Part shown: positions 36,941 through 48,904 of the stretch, piece after piece
Position numbering within the stretch: position 1 is the stretch's first letter
How the letters are laid out: each line of letters opens with the position of its first letter
Source of the DNA: Papio anubis
Taxonomy: Eukaryota; Chordata; Mammalia; Primates; Cercopithecidae
DNA length: 64,000 bases
NCBI RefSeq assembly: GCF_008728515.1
Contig: NC_044981.1
Location: forward strand, 99,398,043-99,462,042
Direction: 5' to 3'
Position numbers and translations under genes: made by a program
Notes under the pieces: generated by a model
Seen by the model: only the letters and a program-made list of their open reading frames with translations
What the model was told of the DNA's origin: nothing
The model's database searches: none

Positions 36941-37689
36941 GGTTAGACTATACCAGTTGATTTGAAGGAATTGTCATGATACATTGTTAAGAGAGGAAAA
37001 AGGAAGAAATGCTGGGAAATGTTTCATGAGCACAAGTTCTCCAAAAAGCAGAAATTAGATGTGAAGGTAAATTTATAGTAATAAAAAAAAAATTCTGCAA
37101 AGGCAAGTGAGGTGGGTGCTGGGGGAGTCTGGGAAAGTCTTCTATGAAGGAGAGAGGGAACAAGGAAAGTTTGATGAAAGAGACATTTACTACTTTGCAG
37201 TTCTAATAAAGTTTGGCAAGGCTGAGAGGGAGTCCTCCAGTCAAAATTGTCTGCCAGAGTTACAATTTTGCAGAAATGATCCTGTCATTGTTGTCTTTCC
37301 ACTTTCAATCACTGGCTAGGTTCATGGGAAGTGTGGCCTTCATGCCAACAGTTGGATAGATTTCAGAGTTCAGCAGCAAGGGCCACAGGTCAATTAGACT
37401 CCCTGTTATTGGAGGTCCAAGAGGCATATTTGCATTTTAAGATGATTTTTTTCAGCATGGAAATAATGATGACTGAATACATAAGGATTGTATCATTGGT
37501 CACATGATTTTTTTTGAAAGTGGTTAGGAAAAGAGAGAAGAGAGAAAAAGGACAAAAAAATATACAAAACTATGATTTTTATTAAAGCACCAAAGATAAA
37601 AATATCAATTTGTATAAAATAACCTACTATTTTAAATAATGTGATATTTTAAAATGTAAATGAGTATATTTAACAATAGGTTTAACACT
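36941..37689. other. Unique sequence, no gene seen
   Basis: Nothing recognised. The 70-codon ORF at 37107-37319 has no motif. Confidence 0.5.
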
Positions 37690-37802
37690 GTGTTAAGATG
37701 TCAATTGCTCCCAATTGATCTCTAAATTCAAAACAATCCATATCAAACTACAGCATAGTTTTTTCATGGAAATTAATATGCTAATTCTAAAATTCACATG
37801 AA

Positions 37803-37878
37803 AATGCAAAAGACTTAGGATATACAGTGCAATTTTGAATAATGCAAAAGACTTAGGATATACAGTGCAATTTTGAAT
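37803..37878 (+). repeat. Perfect 38-bp tandem duplication in L1M
   Basis: The 38 bases at 37803-37840 (starting aatgcaaaagacttagg, ending gcaattttgaat) are repeated exactly at 37841-37878. The L1 family has a single copy here, so the duplication arose after insertion. The absence of any mismatch suggests that it is recent. Confidence 0.95.
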
Positions 37879-38507
37879 GAGAACAGAGTTGGAGAGCTAC
37901 CTAACTGCTAAGTCTATTGCAAAGATATAATAGTTCAGACAGTGTGGTTTGGCATCAAAATAGAGAAAGTGATCAATGGAACAGAATGGAAAGTTCAATA
38001 ATAGACCTACATACATAGCCAACTAACATTCAACAAAAATGCAAAAGTAATTCAGTGGAAAAAATATGTATACATGTTGTGTTTTCAAGTGGTGCTGGAA
38101 AAATTGCATATCCATATACAAAGAAAATATGCACTTAAGTTACAGATTCTACCACATTGGAAAATAAGACTTAAAATGGATTATAGATCTAAATATAACC
38201 TAAAACTGCAAAACCTATAGAAGAAAACATAGGAGAAAATCATGGTGACCTTGAGTGAGGCAAATAAGTATTAACTATACTACCAAAAAAAAAGATCTAT
38301 AAAATAAAAAATTAATTTGACCTCATCAAAATTAAAAACTCCTTATTTTGGGGAAGAAAACTCTTAAGACAGTGAAAATACAAGTAAAAATTGGAAGAAA
38401 ATAGTTGCAACTGATATAACTGGTAAACAGCTTATATCCAGAATATATAAATCTCAAAGCTGAAAAATAAGAAAACAACTCAATAAAAAATGGACAAAAG
38501 ATTTAAG

Positions 38508-38720
38508 AACCTGGATAACACAGTTAAACTCCACTAAAAATACAAAAAATTAACCGGCGTGGTGGAGGGTGCCTGTAGTCCCAGCTACTCAGGAGACTGA
38601 GGCAGGAGAATGGCGTGAACCCAGGAGGCAGAGCTTGCAGTGAGCCGAGATCGCACCACTGCACTCCAGCCTGGGCAACAGAGTGAGACTCCATCTCAAA
38701 AAAAAAAAAAAAAAAAAAAA
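38508..38720 (+). mobile_element. 5'-truncated Alu (AluY/S type) with target duplication
   Basis: The Alu starts at aacctggataacacag and ends in a long A run. The word agatttaag occurs immediately before (to 38507) and after (38721-38729). Removing the Alu and one copy restores the L1M text acaaaagatttaagtagat. The right monomer reads agaatggcgtgaacccagga, typical of AluY or late AluS. Confidence 0.9.
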
Positions 38721-38794
38721 AGATTTAAGTAGATATATCACTGAAGATATACGGATGGGAGGTAAGCACCTACAAAGATGTTCAACATCACTAG

Positions 38795-39553
38795 TGTAGG
38801 AGCAGAGAGAAAGTTTCCCTTCTGTCCCTTCTGAAGGTTAGCTGAAATGATTGACGATCGACAAATTAGTAGAAAAAATGTTTACAAATTTATTAACATG
38901 CATGTGGACACAGAAGTTCTGTAAAAATGAGACTCAAAGAAGAACCAGATAGTTAATGCTGAACTACCCTCTTCACAAGCGGGAGGGAACTCAGGGGGCT
39001 GTAGGTAATTTTAGAGAGGTAGTACATGATTTTTAGGAGAAATAAATGGGCCTAAATAACAAAGACCTGGGACAAAGTTTCTTGGAGCTCCAGAAGAGAT
39101 GATGGAGAGGAGACGGCAGGCAGGCAAGGAACAGACCTTCACTGTGAACAAAGGTTGTCTTATGTAGCTAAGTCTCCCAGGCAATCTCTTGGAGCTGACC
39201 TCAGAAGAACAGATGAAAAGCTCTTCTGGCCATCGTAACTTTTAGTCTCTTCTCCAGTGGGTTTTTTTTTTTTTTTTTTTTTTTGAGTTATGTGATGATA
39301 TATCACAGGAGGGGGTTTAGGATAATTGCATGTCTTCTGGAGAGACATTTCCTTAGTCAGATAAGAAAATTTCCGAATAAGTTCCTCCAGGTGCTTCAGA
39401 AAAGAAAGAGAATCAGGGAGAGAAGGGGTTGGGGGAAGGTCAGAGAAAGATGTTGGTCCTGAGGCATGTTTATGAGGCCTTTTAATTTTCTTTAATTCAA
39501 AGCACTCAGCACACTAAGACACCATATTTTACAGTGTTTTCTGGGCTCCAACA
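38795..39553. mobile_element. Solo LTR, 759 bp, with 4-bp CTAG target duplication
   Basis: The insert starts tgtaggagcag and ends gggctccaaca, which is the TG...CA form of retroviral LTRs. It is flanked by ctag at 38791-38794 and 39554-39557. Joining the flanks gives catcactagttactaaaa, matching continuous L1M. A 4-bp duplication is usual for class I (gammaretrovirus-like) ERVs. The insert contains an unusual 23-base T run (39262-39284), an aataaa near 39043 and several CpGs (gacgatcgac). I cannot name the LTR family, and its strand is not settled. Confidence 0.75.
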
Positions 39554-40564
39554 CTAGTTACTAAAATACGAATTAAAACCACATTGAAATAGCAGGTACC
39601 CATTAGAATGTCTTTAATCAAAAGACTGACCATCAAAGAGTGTTTATGAGGCTGTGGAGGAACTGGATTAGAATTCTCATACACTGCTGATAAAAATGTA
39701 AAATAGCACAACCATTTTGGAAAAATCATCTGGAAATCTTCTTTGAAAATTAAACCTACACCCACCATATGACAAAGCCATTCCACTCCTGTGTATTTAG
39801 AGGGAAAAACTTGTATTCCATAGAAAGACTTGTATTCAAATGTTCACCGCAACTTATCTGTAATAGTCAAAAATGGAATAGAATCCAAATGTCCATCAAC
39901 AAGTTACTAGATAAACATATTGTAATGTAGCTTTACTACTGTAGACTATTTGACAATAAATGGAATATATTATTGATGAGTGACACATGAATTAATCTTA
40001 AAATAATTATGTGGGGTAAAACAAGTCAGACAGGAAAAGAGTATACACTGTATGATTCCATTTATATAAAATTATAAAATATGCAAACTAATCCAGAGTG
40101 ACAGAAAACAAGGTGGGCAGGAGAGAGAGATTATAAAAGGATGTAAGGAAACTTTTCAGAGCAATGGAGGTAGTCATTACCTTGATTATGATGATGGTTT
40201 CATGGGTATATATACATGTAAAAATTTTTCAAACCATTCACTTTAAATATGTGCAGTTGATTATATGCCAATTATATATGAATTAAATGAGTAAAAGTAT
40301 ATACAATAAAAGAAGTATAGTATGGTTTGTGTAAAATATTATATATACATATGTGCATGTGAGTATAGAAACATTTAAAAATCATAAAAGCTAGGTTTAT
40401 GAAATTAGTGATTGTCTTATACAGGTGGAATTTCAGATAATTTTTACCATTTTCCTCATATATTTTATGTATAAATCATTTTTACAGTAAGCACATACTA
40501 TTTGTATAACCACAACATATCAATTTGCATTGCGAATAAAAGAGAGTTTTGAGTGATGAAATGT

Positions 40565-40765
40565 TAAACTATCAAATAATAACTACACTTTACTGACATC
40601 TATTAATGGGGCAGACATTAATTATCTATTTAATATCATTGAATCTGACCTTTAAAATCACTTGATGAAGTGAAATTATTAACTCCACTTTTCTAGTGAA
40701 AAAGCTAAGCAAATTGCCTAACATAACAAATTTGGTACATATTGGATCTAGAATATAAACACACA
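40565..40765 (-). repeat. MIR SINE
   Basis: The order cattgaatctgacctttaaa, gaagtgaaattattaactcc and tttctagtgaaaaagctaag is the reverse complement of a MIR core. Strongly diverged. Confidence 0.6.
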
Positions 40766-40839
40766 CTTGAATGATTTCGAAGGCTTGTGCGGTTTTTATT
40801 ATTTATTATTTTATTCCTTTAGGAAAGTCACTACCATAT

Positions 40840-41010
40840 AATAACAATGAATAATAACATTACTATTCTCAATAGCAAGTATTGTGTGACATTTTCCTAA
40901 TGCTTAAATGTGTTAACTCATCTAATCCTCACAACAACCCTCTGATAAATGCCAAAGTTATTGACATTGTGTAGATAAGGAAACCAACACAAAGAGGTCT
41001 TTTCCAGAAA
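40840..41010 (-). repeat. MIR SINE
   Basis: The block tgtgttaactcatctaatcc, followed by tcacaacaaccctctgataa and agataaggaaaccaacacaa, is a well-preserved reverse complement of the MIR core. Confidence 0.8.
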
Positions 41011-42599
41011 TCCTCAACTACTATAACATGAAGCAATACTGTGAACAGCAGAGACATCCATCTTGTTAGGTTTGAGAGAGGTGGTGAAGATTTTAGGGCA
41101 GGGACTATCATAACTCAAACTATGCATTGGGCTTATAAATCTTAGGTTGACAGCAGACAGGACAGAGCGAAGAAGGAAGTTGAGACTTTATTATCAAGGA
41201 CACCTTAGGTACTTGCCTTGTACCATGCTCACAGCTTGTGAGGAATTCCATTTTACTTCTTTTTGCTTGAGGTGGGTTCAATGGGGGCACTATTGACATC
41301 ACTCTAACAGAAGCCGTTTATTGGTTGGTGCTCTCTACACTCTCAAAGATTTAGAGATACTTTGATGCAGAAAACAGACAACAAAGTCTACAGTTCCCTC
41401 AGAAGAAGACTTGAAGCTTTATGATTGCTGGTCTTAAGGAAGAGCTGGCCTCTGGGATAGGCAGAAAAATGCACACTGCACTCCACCTCTCTGGCTTGGC
41501 CGGGGGCACTTATTCCTTAATTGCTCCACACAGCGATGTGTTGATGGAGAAGAGTGAGTGGGTGAGCTTCTTACCTGAGTCAACTGCAGGGAGACAGGAG
41601 CTTGGCATTTACAGAACCATATACTTCACTTCATCTCTAAAATCTTAAGATGAGTATTCTTTTTCTCATATCGGCAATGAAGAAACCAACTCCAAAATGG
41701 CAATGTCCATGGTGACATTCGATATGTCCCAAAATCAGGATTTGAAACTAGTTGTTCTGATTTAGAGTTCACAAATCATTCCTCTACAATATACACATAA
41801 GGTAAAGAATAACAAATCCATCTCATGAAGTAAAGGGTCTAACTATAGCTTTTGTTCCATCTGTTTTGAAGATATGTATCAGGGTTTTTTGTTGTTTTTT
41901 TTTTTTTTAAGTTCCTACCTACTTTCCATTTTTTCTTATTGGAATTTTTAAAAATGTAATTCAAGAATAATTTCCATTTACTTGCATGTCGGAAAATTGT
42001 GAATTAATTTTTTAAAGCTTTAAGAGTATATGGAGAGCAATAGGCATTCTGGGCAGAAAGAACATGCACAGAGGTTTTGGCTCCCTCTGTTTATGAGGAT
42101 TCAGGAACTCCATCAGACCGCACTGTGATCTGGACACAAATATTTATTGGACAACTCCTGTGTGACAGGGATTTTTCTGAACACAGAGTTTGCAGCAGCA
42201 AGTAAGATAGATGTAGACTGTACCATGGAACTTAAGCTCTAATGAGGGCTTTGGAAAATAAATAATTTCAGAACATGACAAGTTTTTTTTTTTAAAAAAG
42301 AAAAAAAAAAAGCATAACAGGACAGAGTGTAACCAGGGTGAATGTTTTCAAGTGTTCAGTCAGTGGGTACTGTAAGAATCAATGCCAGGGGTAGCTGAAC
42401 AGCGATGAAGCCAAGAACTTGGGATACACAAGGCATTGCCCGTTTCCAAGACAGCTGGCTGTGTTCGGGCCAAATAATTTTGTTCTGATTCATTTGAAGA
42501 TTCACTGGTCTATAAATACAAGCCCACTGTGTGACAATAGGATGTTCCTAACTGCATCAGTACCAGGGAGCATTAATTAGTACAGTGATCCAATAACTT

Positions 42600-43735
42600 C
42601 TTGTGCCTTCTCAGTCATTCAAATCTTGATCTCTTCAACAGTTACCACTTGGGCAGACCAATCCAGTTTTCTGGCTTTAAACACCATCGACACAATGATG
42701 ATTACACATTTTATCTTCAGCTACACCTCTCCACTCAGCATACTAATAGACATCTCAAATGTATTACAACCAAAATTGAGATGCTGATATTATTCCGTTT
42801 CCCTAAATCTGTTCTCGTTGGTCTTCCTTCTAAGTAAATGTAAACTCCGCAATTTTGGTAACTCAGGCAAAAACCAACTGGACCTCATCATGACTTCTTA
42901 CTTTATCTTACATCCTGTATCCAACCCATTAATCAGTATTTCCATTTAGCTATAAAAATATAAACCAGGATCTGACATCTTCACCTTCTCAGCAGCTCTA
43001 CTGCTACCCTTTGGCCATAACTTGTGCAGATCACTGCTGTATCCCTACCTGATCTTAATGCATCCCTCTCTGCTCCTACGGTAGTTTTTTCTTAACACGA
43101 CAACCAGAATACCCTTATTGACACGTGGGCTGGCGCTTATTATAACTCCTCTACTCAGAACGTCTTATGAGTTCCCAGTCCACTCTGAGTAAAGCCCAAA
43201 CTCCTTGCTACACCTACAAAACCTAAGGAAAGTCTTCTTTCCCCTCTGTCCTCATTTCTTTTATAACTTCATCTTCTACTACTTTACTGTATTCACTAGG
43301 CTGATCCTGAGGGCTACTTAAACCTACCAGGCAGCACTTTCATTCAGGGTTTCCTGACATGTGCTCTCCCTAGATATGCACATGGCCTGTTCCTCATTGT
43401 CCTTTAGGTCTTTGCTTGGTAATCAACTTCTTCAAAGGCCTTCCTTGACCACGTATCTAAAATTTGTCTCCCTCAATGTTTCCTATTCCTCTTATCTGCT
43501 TTGTTGTTCCCCATTTCATTTCTAACAATCTAATGTAGTTTATGTTTTACTTACTTATTTAGCTTTCAACACATCATCTACCCCAATAGAAAGAAAGCTC
43601 CATGAGAACTAACATATTTTTAACATATTTTTCCGTTTGGATCACTGTTTTATGCAAAGTTCTTTCAATGGTGCCAGGTATGTAATAGTTGCTTAATAAA
43701 TATTTGTTAAATAAATGAATAATTGAATGAATATA
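42600..43735 (+). repeat. L2 LINE 3' end, about 1.1 kb
   Basis: Colinear with L2. Landmarks are actaatagacatctcaaatg (42740), tgtatccaacccattaatca, actcctctactcagaacgtc, gagtaaagcccaaactcctt (43189), aggtctttgcttggtaatca, gccttccttgaccacg (43439), and the 3' terminal aatagttgcttaataaatat with an aaatgaat tail. The reading frame is lost. This is the best L2 copy in the window. Confidence 0.8.
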
Positions 43736-46461
43736 TGGTTATAACTAAGGATAATTTTAATTAAAAGGAAAATGTAATAAATCTGAAAATTTATTAGTTT
43801 TTATTTGGTATTTGCTATCACAAGGGACACAATCTTTAATTAATAAATACATACGCTTCACCCTGCATTTCCAGTATTTCATTCCCTTGGACTCAGGAGC
43901 TGGCCTCTACACAGGTCTCATACCTTACCAAGTATCTTATTACGTGTTTCCATTAATGGAAAGAATATAGCTAGGATTTTATTTTACACAAAGGTCAGAA
44001 AATTCAAAGCAATAGTTGCCATATCAACTACAACTTGGCCCCTCGGCTCATATGAATTTTTGCTATTACTTATATCTGCTCTTAACTTTTATGCCTTAAA
44101 ATATATAAGGCAATTTGTCTGCCTTACTATTGCCGTGGGATTTGTCTACAATTTACGCTTCAGGGCTCACCACAGGACTATGACATAACAGAACACACAG
44201 AATTCTTCTCTTTCTTTGGCATTGAACTAATGCACTTCCTTTACTACTGAAGTCCATCCATAAAAGAGATCATTCACTTTTTAAAGTTGCTGCTCCCCAT
44301 TTGACAGGGGAGAAAAACTAAAATACTTTTATATTCCACATCTGCCTCAGTTCTCCCCAAAGCCTTAGTTTTATTAAGGTGCCTTCTCCTGGCATATGTG
44401 ATGCTCTTTTTTATCCACTTTATGAGACTCCAGGCACAAAGCCTCAACCTTAATCTTGCAATTCATATGGAAATTGGAGCCATACAGATTTGCCTAATCT
44501 CCATGAGATTACTTCTTGTCTAGAGCTGTTTTATAGAAGAAATAATAGAATCAAAGTAGTTAGGATGTCACTTTTTAGGACCTGCATGGAATGAATTTTC
44601 CACGGCAGCAGTATTTCATAACCGATTTATTTCTGCCGTCACTATAGAAAACTAAGTTCCTAAGTACTGCTTCTGAGCCTTTGGGCGTTACAATTGTATC
44701 AAAATTGTGTGTGTTATGTTTGTAAGATTATGCACTAATTAGACTAAAAGAGATGACACGTAATATTCACGAAGATCTCTGGCAGTCAGACAAATAATAG
44801 GACTCCAAGAAAAATATTCTGCCATTAAGCCAAATACAAATATTGAGCTCAGCCAACGGGGTCAGCAGATCCACTTGGACAAGATAAAACATGGAAAGAA
44901 TCATTTTTTTTTAAAGAATTAATTTTAAATTGAATTGTTTGATAAAGTATGCATTTACATAGTTCTGAAACAAGAAACTGAAAAAAAAAAAAAGTGTACA
45001 TGACGAGTTTCCTTCCAATCTGGTTACCCATCTGCCCAGTTCTGCCATTCCCCAACCAAAGCCTTAGAATAGGGAATCACAGTTCTTACTTTTGTGTATA
45101 TATAATCTCTCTGTGTTACTTTATGCTTGTACAAGTAACTATGGAAAGTGAATCTGACCGTTACCCTTTGAAATCAAAACTAAACAAGATAATAAAACTC
45201 CAAACAGATTTTAAGCAGAACTAACATTTGTTTATATTTTCCTTAGGATAATTGATTATGCTCACCAATTGCTTTCTTCCCCTATTCTCCTTTCAAATGG
45301 ATTATGATATACCAACTTTTTCTTAAATTTCTTCTTAGGGATTATTAAGAGCAATTTATTCTATAGCATGAAAGCTGTTGAAGATATTCTTTAATGAAAA
45401 CATGTTTACTGATATTTCATTTTTCTAACAATGGAAAAATTAAGAATTATATAGAAAAATCTATTATGTACTGTGATACAGATTAGTTAAAACATTAAAT
45501 ACAAAAATAACTTAAAAATTCAATTGCTATTTTATTTTAGTTTAGGTCTTTAATAAGAAATTAACATGATTATCTTAGATTTATAATTTACAATTGGTAA
45601 TGAGCAGATTTTATATACAAATATAAAATACAGTTAATTATATAAGGATTAGTTTTATCTTATGTAATTATATAAATAGCAAGTTCATGGTAAGTTTTAA
45701 TGTCGCATATATTTTAGATTTTGTTTTCTTTACAAAGCATTCAAATTCTAGGGCAATAGTAATATGTTCTTTTTAACCTGGTCATTTTAAGGGGAATAGG
45801 CACTTTAATATATTCCTCTCTCAGTGATAATAATTTAAAATATATACCAACGTTGTAATGCAGACTATTTTAGTAGAAGTATGATTGAATGTGAAGGGAG
45901 AAAAAATTATTTTATGTCTAACTCTGCTATTCCTAATAGAGTGTGACTTTGAGCAAGTTGCTTGGTCTTCTGTAATTTCTAAAGAGTTTGGCCTGCTCCA
46001 AAACTTCAATTCTTCTCTAGGAATTAAATATGAAAGGTAAATGATAAGAGAAAATAAAAAAATCATAACAAAGTTACTAAAACTAAAAAGAGTAAAAATG
46101 GAATGAGACAAGTAAGAAAAAATATAACTTACAAGAATAAATATTTACAGTGGGCCTTTCAGACTTAAACTCCTGGCTTATTTTGTTGTTGTTGTGTTGT
46201 GTTTTGTTTGGTTTTAGGCTTTTAGCAGCCTAAAGCCATGGTTTCTAGTTTCTGTCTCTAGTGATAAGTGGAAAAGAGGGATGAAGGCAGGGCTTTACTG
46301 GTCCAATCAGAAACAGAAACTAAGAACCTATGACTGTATTTTCTCCCTTGGACACCTGTGTGTTCCCTCTGTTCACCTACAAAAACAAACAAGAAAATCT
46401 CCAGGTTTCCTTTTCAAGATGCTGATGGAGCAATTGGTTGCTGCTGGAAGGGTAAAGCAAA
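43736..46461. other. Unique sequence, no gene seen
   Basis: Nothing firmly recognised. An A run lies at 44981-44993, and a stretch around 44935-45060 may belong to an old LINE. The minus-strand ORF 45821-46111 (96 codons) has no motif I recognise. Confidence 0.5.
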
Positions 46462-46600
46462 GGGAAGAATATGAACATTTATTGCATATCTATTACTTTC
46501 TGGGCACTGTGCTGGGTTCTTCACACCTGTTAGCTCATTCCAACATGGAGAGATAGTACCACCTATGAAATTATTACAGGCAGGAAAAGTCTGGGTGCCA
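46462..46600 (-). repeat. MIR SINE
   Basis: The order ttattgcatatctattactt, gggcactgtgctgggttctt and cctgttagctcattccaac is the reverse complement of a MIR core. Confidence 0.7.
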
Positions 46601-46628
46601 GTTCTTTTTCCACAAGTTCAGTTATTGC

Positions 46629-47120
46629 TGCCTTGGTTAATTTTGTGTTAACGTGACTGGGCCATGGGATGCCGACATATTTGGTTAAACATTATTCTGG
46701 GTGTGTTTTTTGAATGAGATTAACATTTAAATTGATAGACCCAGTAAAGCAGACTGCCCTCCCCAGTATGAATGGGCCTCACCCATTCAGTTAAAAGCCT
46801 GAGTACAACAAGAAGACTGACCTTCTTCCTAGTAAGGGGGAGCTCTTCCTGCCTAACTTCCTTCAATGTTTTTTTTTTTTTCCTTCACATTCAAATGGAA
46901 TCACAGGCTCTTCCTGGGTCTCAAGCTTACCAGGCTTCATACTGGAACCACATTGTTGGCTCTCCTGTTTCCTAGGTCTTCTGACTTGGACTAGAACTAA
47001 ACCATCCACTCTCTCCGGTATCCAGTTTGCAGATTCACTCTGCAGGTCTTTAGCTTTGCCAACCTCCATAATATCACATGAGCCATTTTTAAAATTATAT
47101 ATATATATATAATCTATATA
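46629..47120 (+). mobile_element. MLT2 (ERVL) LTR, 3' end lost
   Basis: The stretch runs ggttaattttgtgttaacg, gtgactgggccatgggatgc, aacattattctgggtgtg, aaattgatagacccagtaaa, the internal repeat around ggttctcc-like words (ctcctgtttcctaggtcttc), and catgagcc, the known MLT2 order. The final part of the LTR is replaced by an AT microsatellite. No internal ERVL region follows. Confidence 0.75.
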
Positions 47121-47298
47121 TAATAAATGTGTTTGTGACACTAAAGATGCAATTTCCAAATCCTGTATGTGTATATATATGATATATATGGTATATATAA
47201 GATATATAATCTATATTAAATATATAACCTATATTATATATAATCTTATAGGTTATATAATATATATTATATATAATCTACATATTATAAAATCTATA
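47083..47298. repeat. AT-rich microsatellite with small inverted repeats
   Basis: (TA)n-type sequence grown from the TA-rich 3' part of the MLT2 LTR. It includes the inverted pair ataacctat / ataggttat around 47225-47256, and is interrupted at 47125-47167 by the word duplicated at 48378. Confidence 0.85.
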
Positions 47299-47345
47299 CA
47301 CACTTTTAAAAAGTTACGATTAAGTTGCCAATAATAACAACTTAG

Positions 47346-47770
47346 TGTTATGGACGAAATGTTAGTGTTCCCTTCAAAAAGTATATGTTGAAGCCCTAAC
47401 CTCCAATATGAAGGTATCTGGATATATGGTTTGGGGGAAGTAATTAGGATTAGATGATGTCATAAAGCTGGGACCCTCATGATGAGATTAGTGCCCTTAT
47501 AAGAAGACACATCAGAGTGTGTGCACACACACTCTCCCTCTCTTTTTCTCTCTTTCCCCGGCCACATTGCCCAGGCACACAAAAAAGTCATGTGAGCACA
47601 CAGCAAGAAGACAGCCATTTACAACAAAGGGGAAAGCCCTGGCTAGGAACTGACAATGCCAGCATTCTGATTTCAGAATTCCAGCTTCTAGACTGTGAGA
47701 AAGGCACTTCTGTTGTTTAAATAAACCTGTCTACGGTATTTTGTTTCGACAGACCAAGCCGACTAATATA
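47346..47770 (+). mobile_element. MLT1 (MaLR) solo LTR
   Basis: It runs from tgttatggacgaaatgttag through atgttgaagccctaacctcc, gtgcccttataagaagacac, agcttctagactgtgagaaa and gttgtttaaataaacctgtc to gccgactaatata. It is full length, at 425 bases. The flanks cttag and cttgg form a 5-bp target duplication with one mismatch. The 67-codon ORF inside is incidental. Confidence 0.9.
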
Positions 47771-47774
47771 CTTG

Positions 47775-47960
47775 GATTTGTATAGTGCTCTTTATTTTTA
47801 AATATATTCATCATTACACATAAGTCTCTTGAAAATTCTGTGAAATAGATATTTTACTTCACTCTAGCCATTAAAAAACGGAGACATAGAATATCTGGCC
47901 ACATAGAAACTGAGCTAATGTTTAGGCAATGTAATACCATATCAATGTTTAAAATGGAGT
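47775..47960 (-). repeat. MIR-like SINE
   Basis: The order tatagtgctctttattttta, attcatcattacacataagt and gtgaaatagatattttactt resembles the reverse complement of a MIR. Weakly preserved. Confidence 0.55.
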
Positions 47961-48904
47961 TCACACAAACAGTATTTTGAAGAAAATACCTTAGTATTCT
48001 GGACTGTACTTCCCTTATATCCACTTAGTCTAAGTGTCAATCAAAATAAGCCAAAATTCCACTTATCTTTAGCAGAAGCATAATCTTTCCCACCTTCCTG
48101 ATTGTGTATATCTGATGTTATTAATGATAAGCAGCACTCCCATATTCTCTTATCTTTTATGCTAACAGTTACACAGGGCAAGTTCTAGTCTTTGTAAAGT
48201 ATTTGAGGTGCTGATCACATAATGAATTTCCAGATTATTTATTATATACAGAAAAAACTCATTAAGTATAAGGGAGTATAGTAAAGCCCAGGAGTCTCCC
48301 CAAGTATCTAGTAAAACAAAAGAGCAAGATAGTGAAATATGTTCTCTATTCAAAATCTGAGTGATTCATAAAGAGAGAAATGTGTGTTTGTGACATTAAA
48401 TATATAATTTCCCAATCCTGTAAGTTACTTTATTGTTCAATTTAATAGTCTATAGAACATATAACGTCATGGCTTTTAATGGATACAATGGACTTTAGAG
48501 TAAGTTATCACACTTTTAAAAAGTTATAATTTTAATTTTGTCTTAAGAAAAAAATGACCAACTTCAACAAAAAATTTGGCAAAGATCAGAAAAACACAAG
48601 ACAGAAATTAGCAACCTCTATAATTTCAAACTAGAGATAACTGCAATTAACATTTTGGGTGCAATATTTCCATTTTATGTATATATTTATTTTATATGTT
48701 ACACACATATACACACAAGCAGGCTGCATATAAACCACCATCCCAGTTATCTCCATCCCTCCTCCAGCTTGTATAAAAAGACAGGAGGAGTGGAAAGAAA
48801 GGGAGTAGACTCAGCAAGAGTAAAGCGTTCCTCTACTACACATGTACAGACTTTTTTGTCTTTTCATTATTTCCTAAACAATATAGTAATACATGTAAGC
48901 ACTA
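47961..48904. other. Unique sequence with a local duplicate
   Basis: Contains 48378-48422 and 48509-48526, which repeat 47125-47167 and 47299-47316. No gene is seen. (TA)/(CA)-rich sequence lies near 48679-48720. Confidence 0.5.

Larger units (their letters stand above)
37690..40310 (+). mobile_element. L1M ORF2 3' half and 3' UTR, twice interrupted
   Basis: Colinear L1M segments occur at 37690-38507, 38721-38794 and 39554-40310. Landmarks are gtgtggtttggcatcaaaat, tcaatggaacagaatggaaa, caagtggtgctggaaaaatt, gatgttcaacatcactag, then aattaaaaccacattgaaat, ggaatagaatccaaatgtcc and acactgtatgattccattta. The 3' UTR ends near 40300. The interruptions are an Alu and a 759-bp LTR, both younger than the L1M. 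Confidence 0.85.
40311..42599. other. Mostly unique sequence with MIR relics
   Basis: Two MIR relics are listed separately. A stretch near 42145-42275 (tatttattggacaactcctg onward) resembles an old dispersed mammalian repeat. T and A runs lie at 41884-41909 and 42282-42312. The ORF at 41421-41648 has no recognisable motif. Confidence 0.5.
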
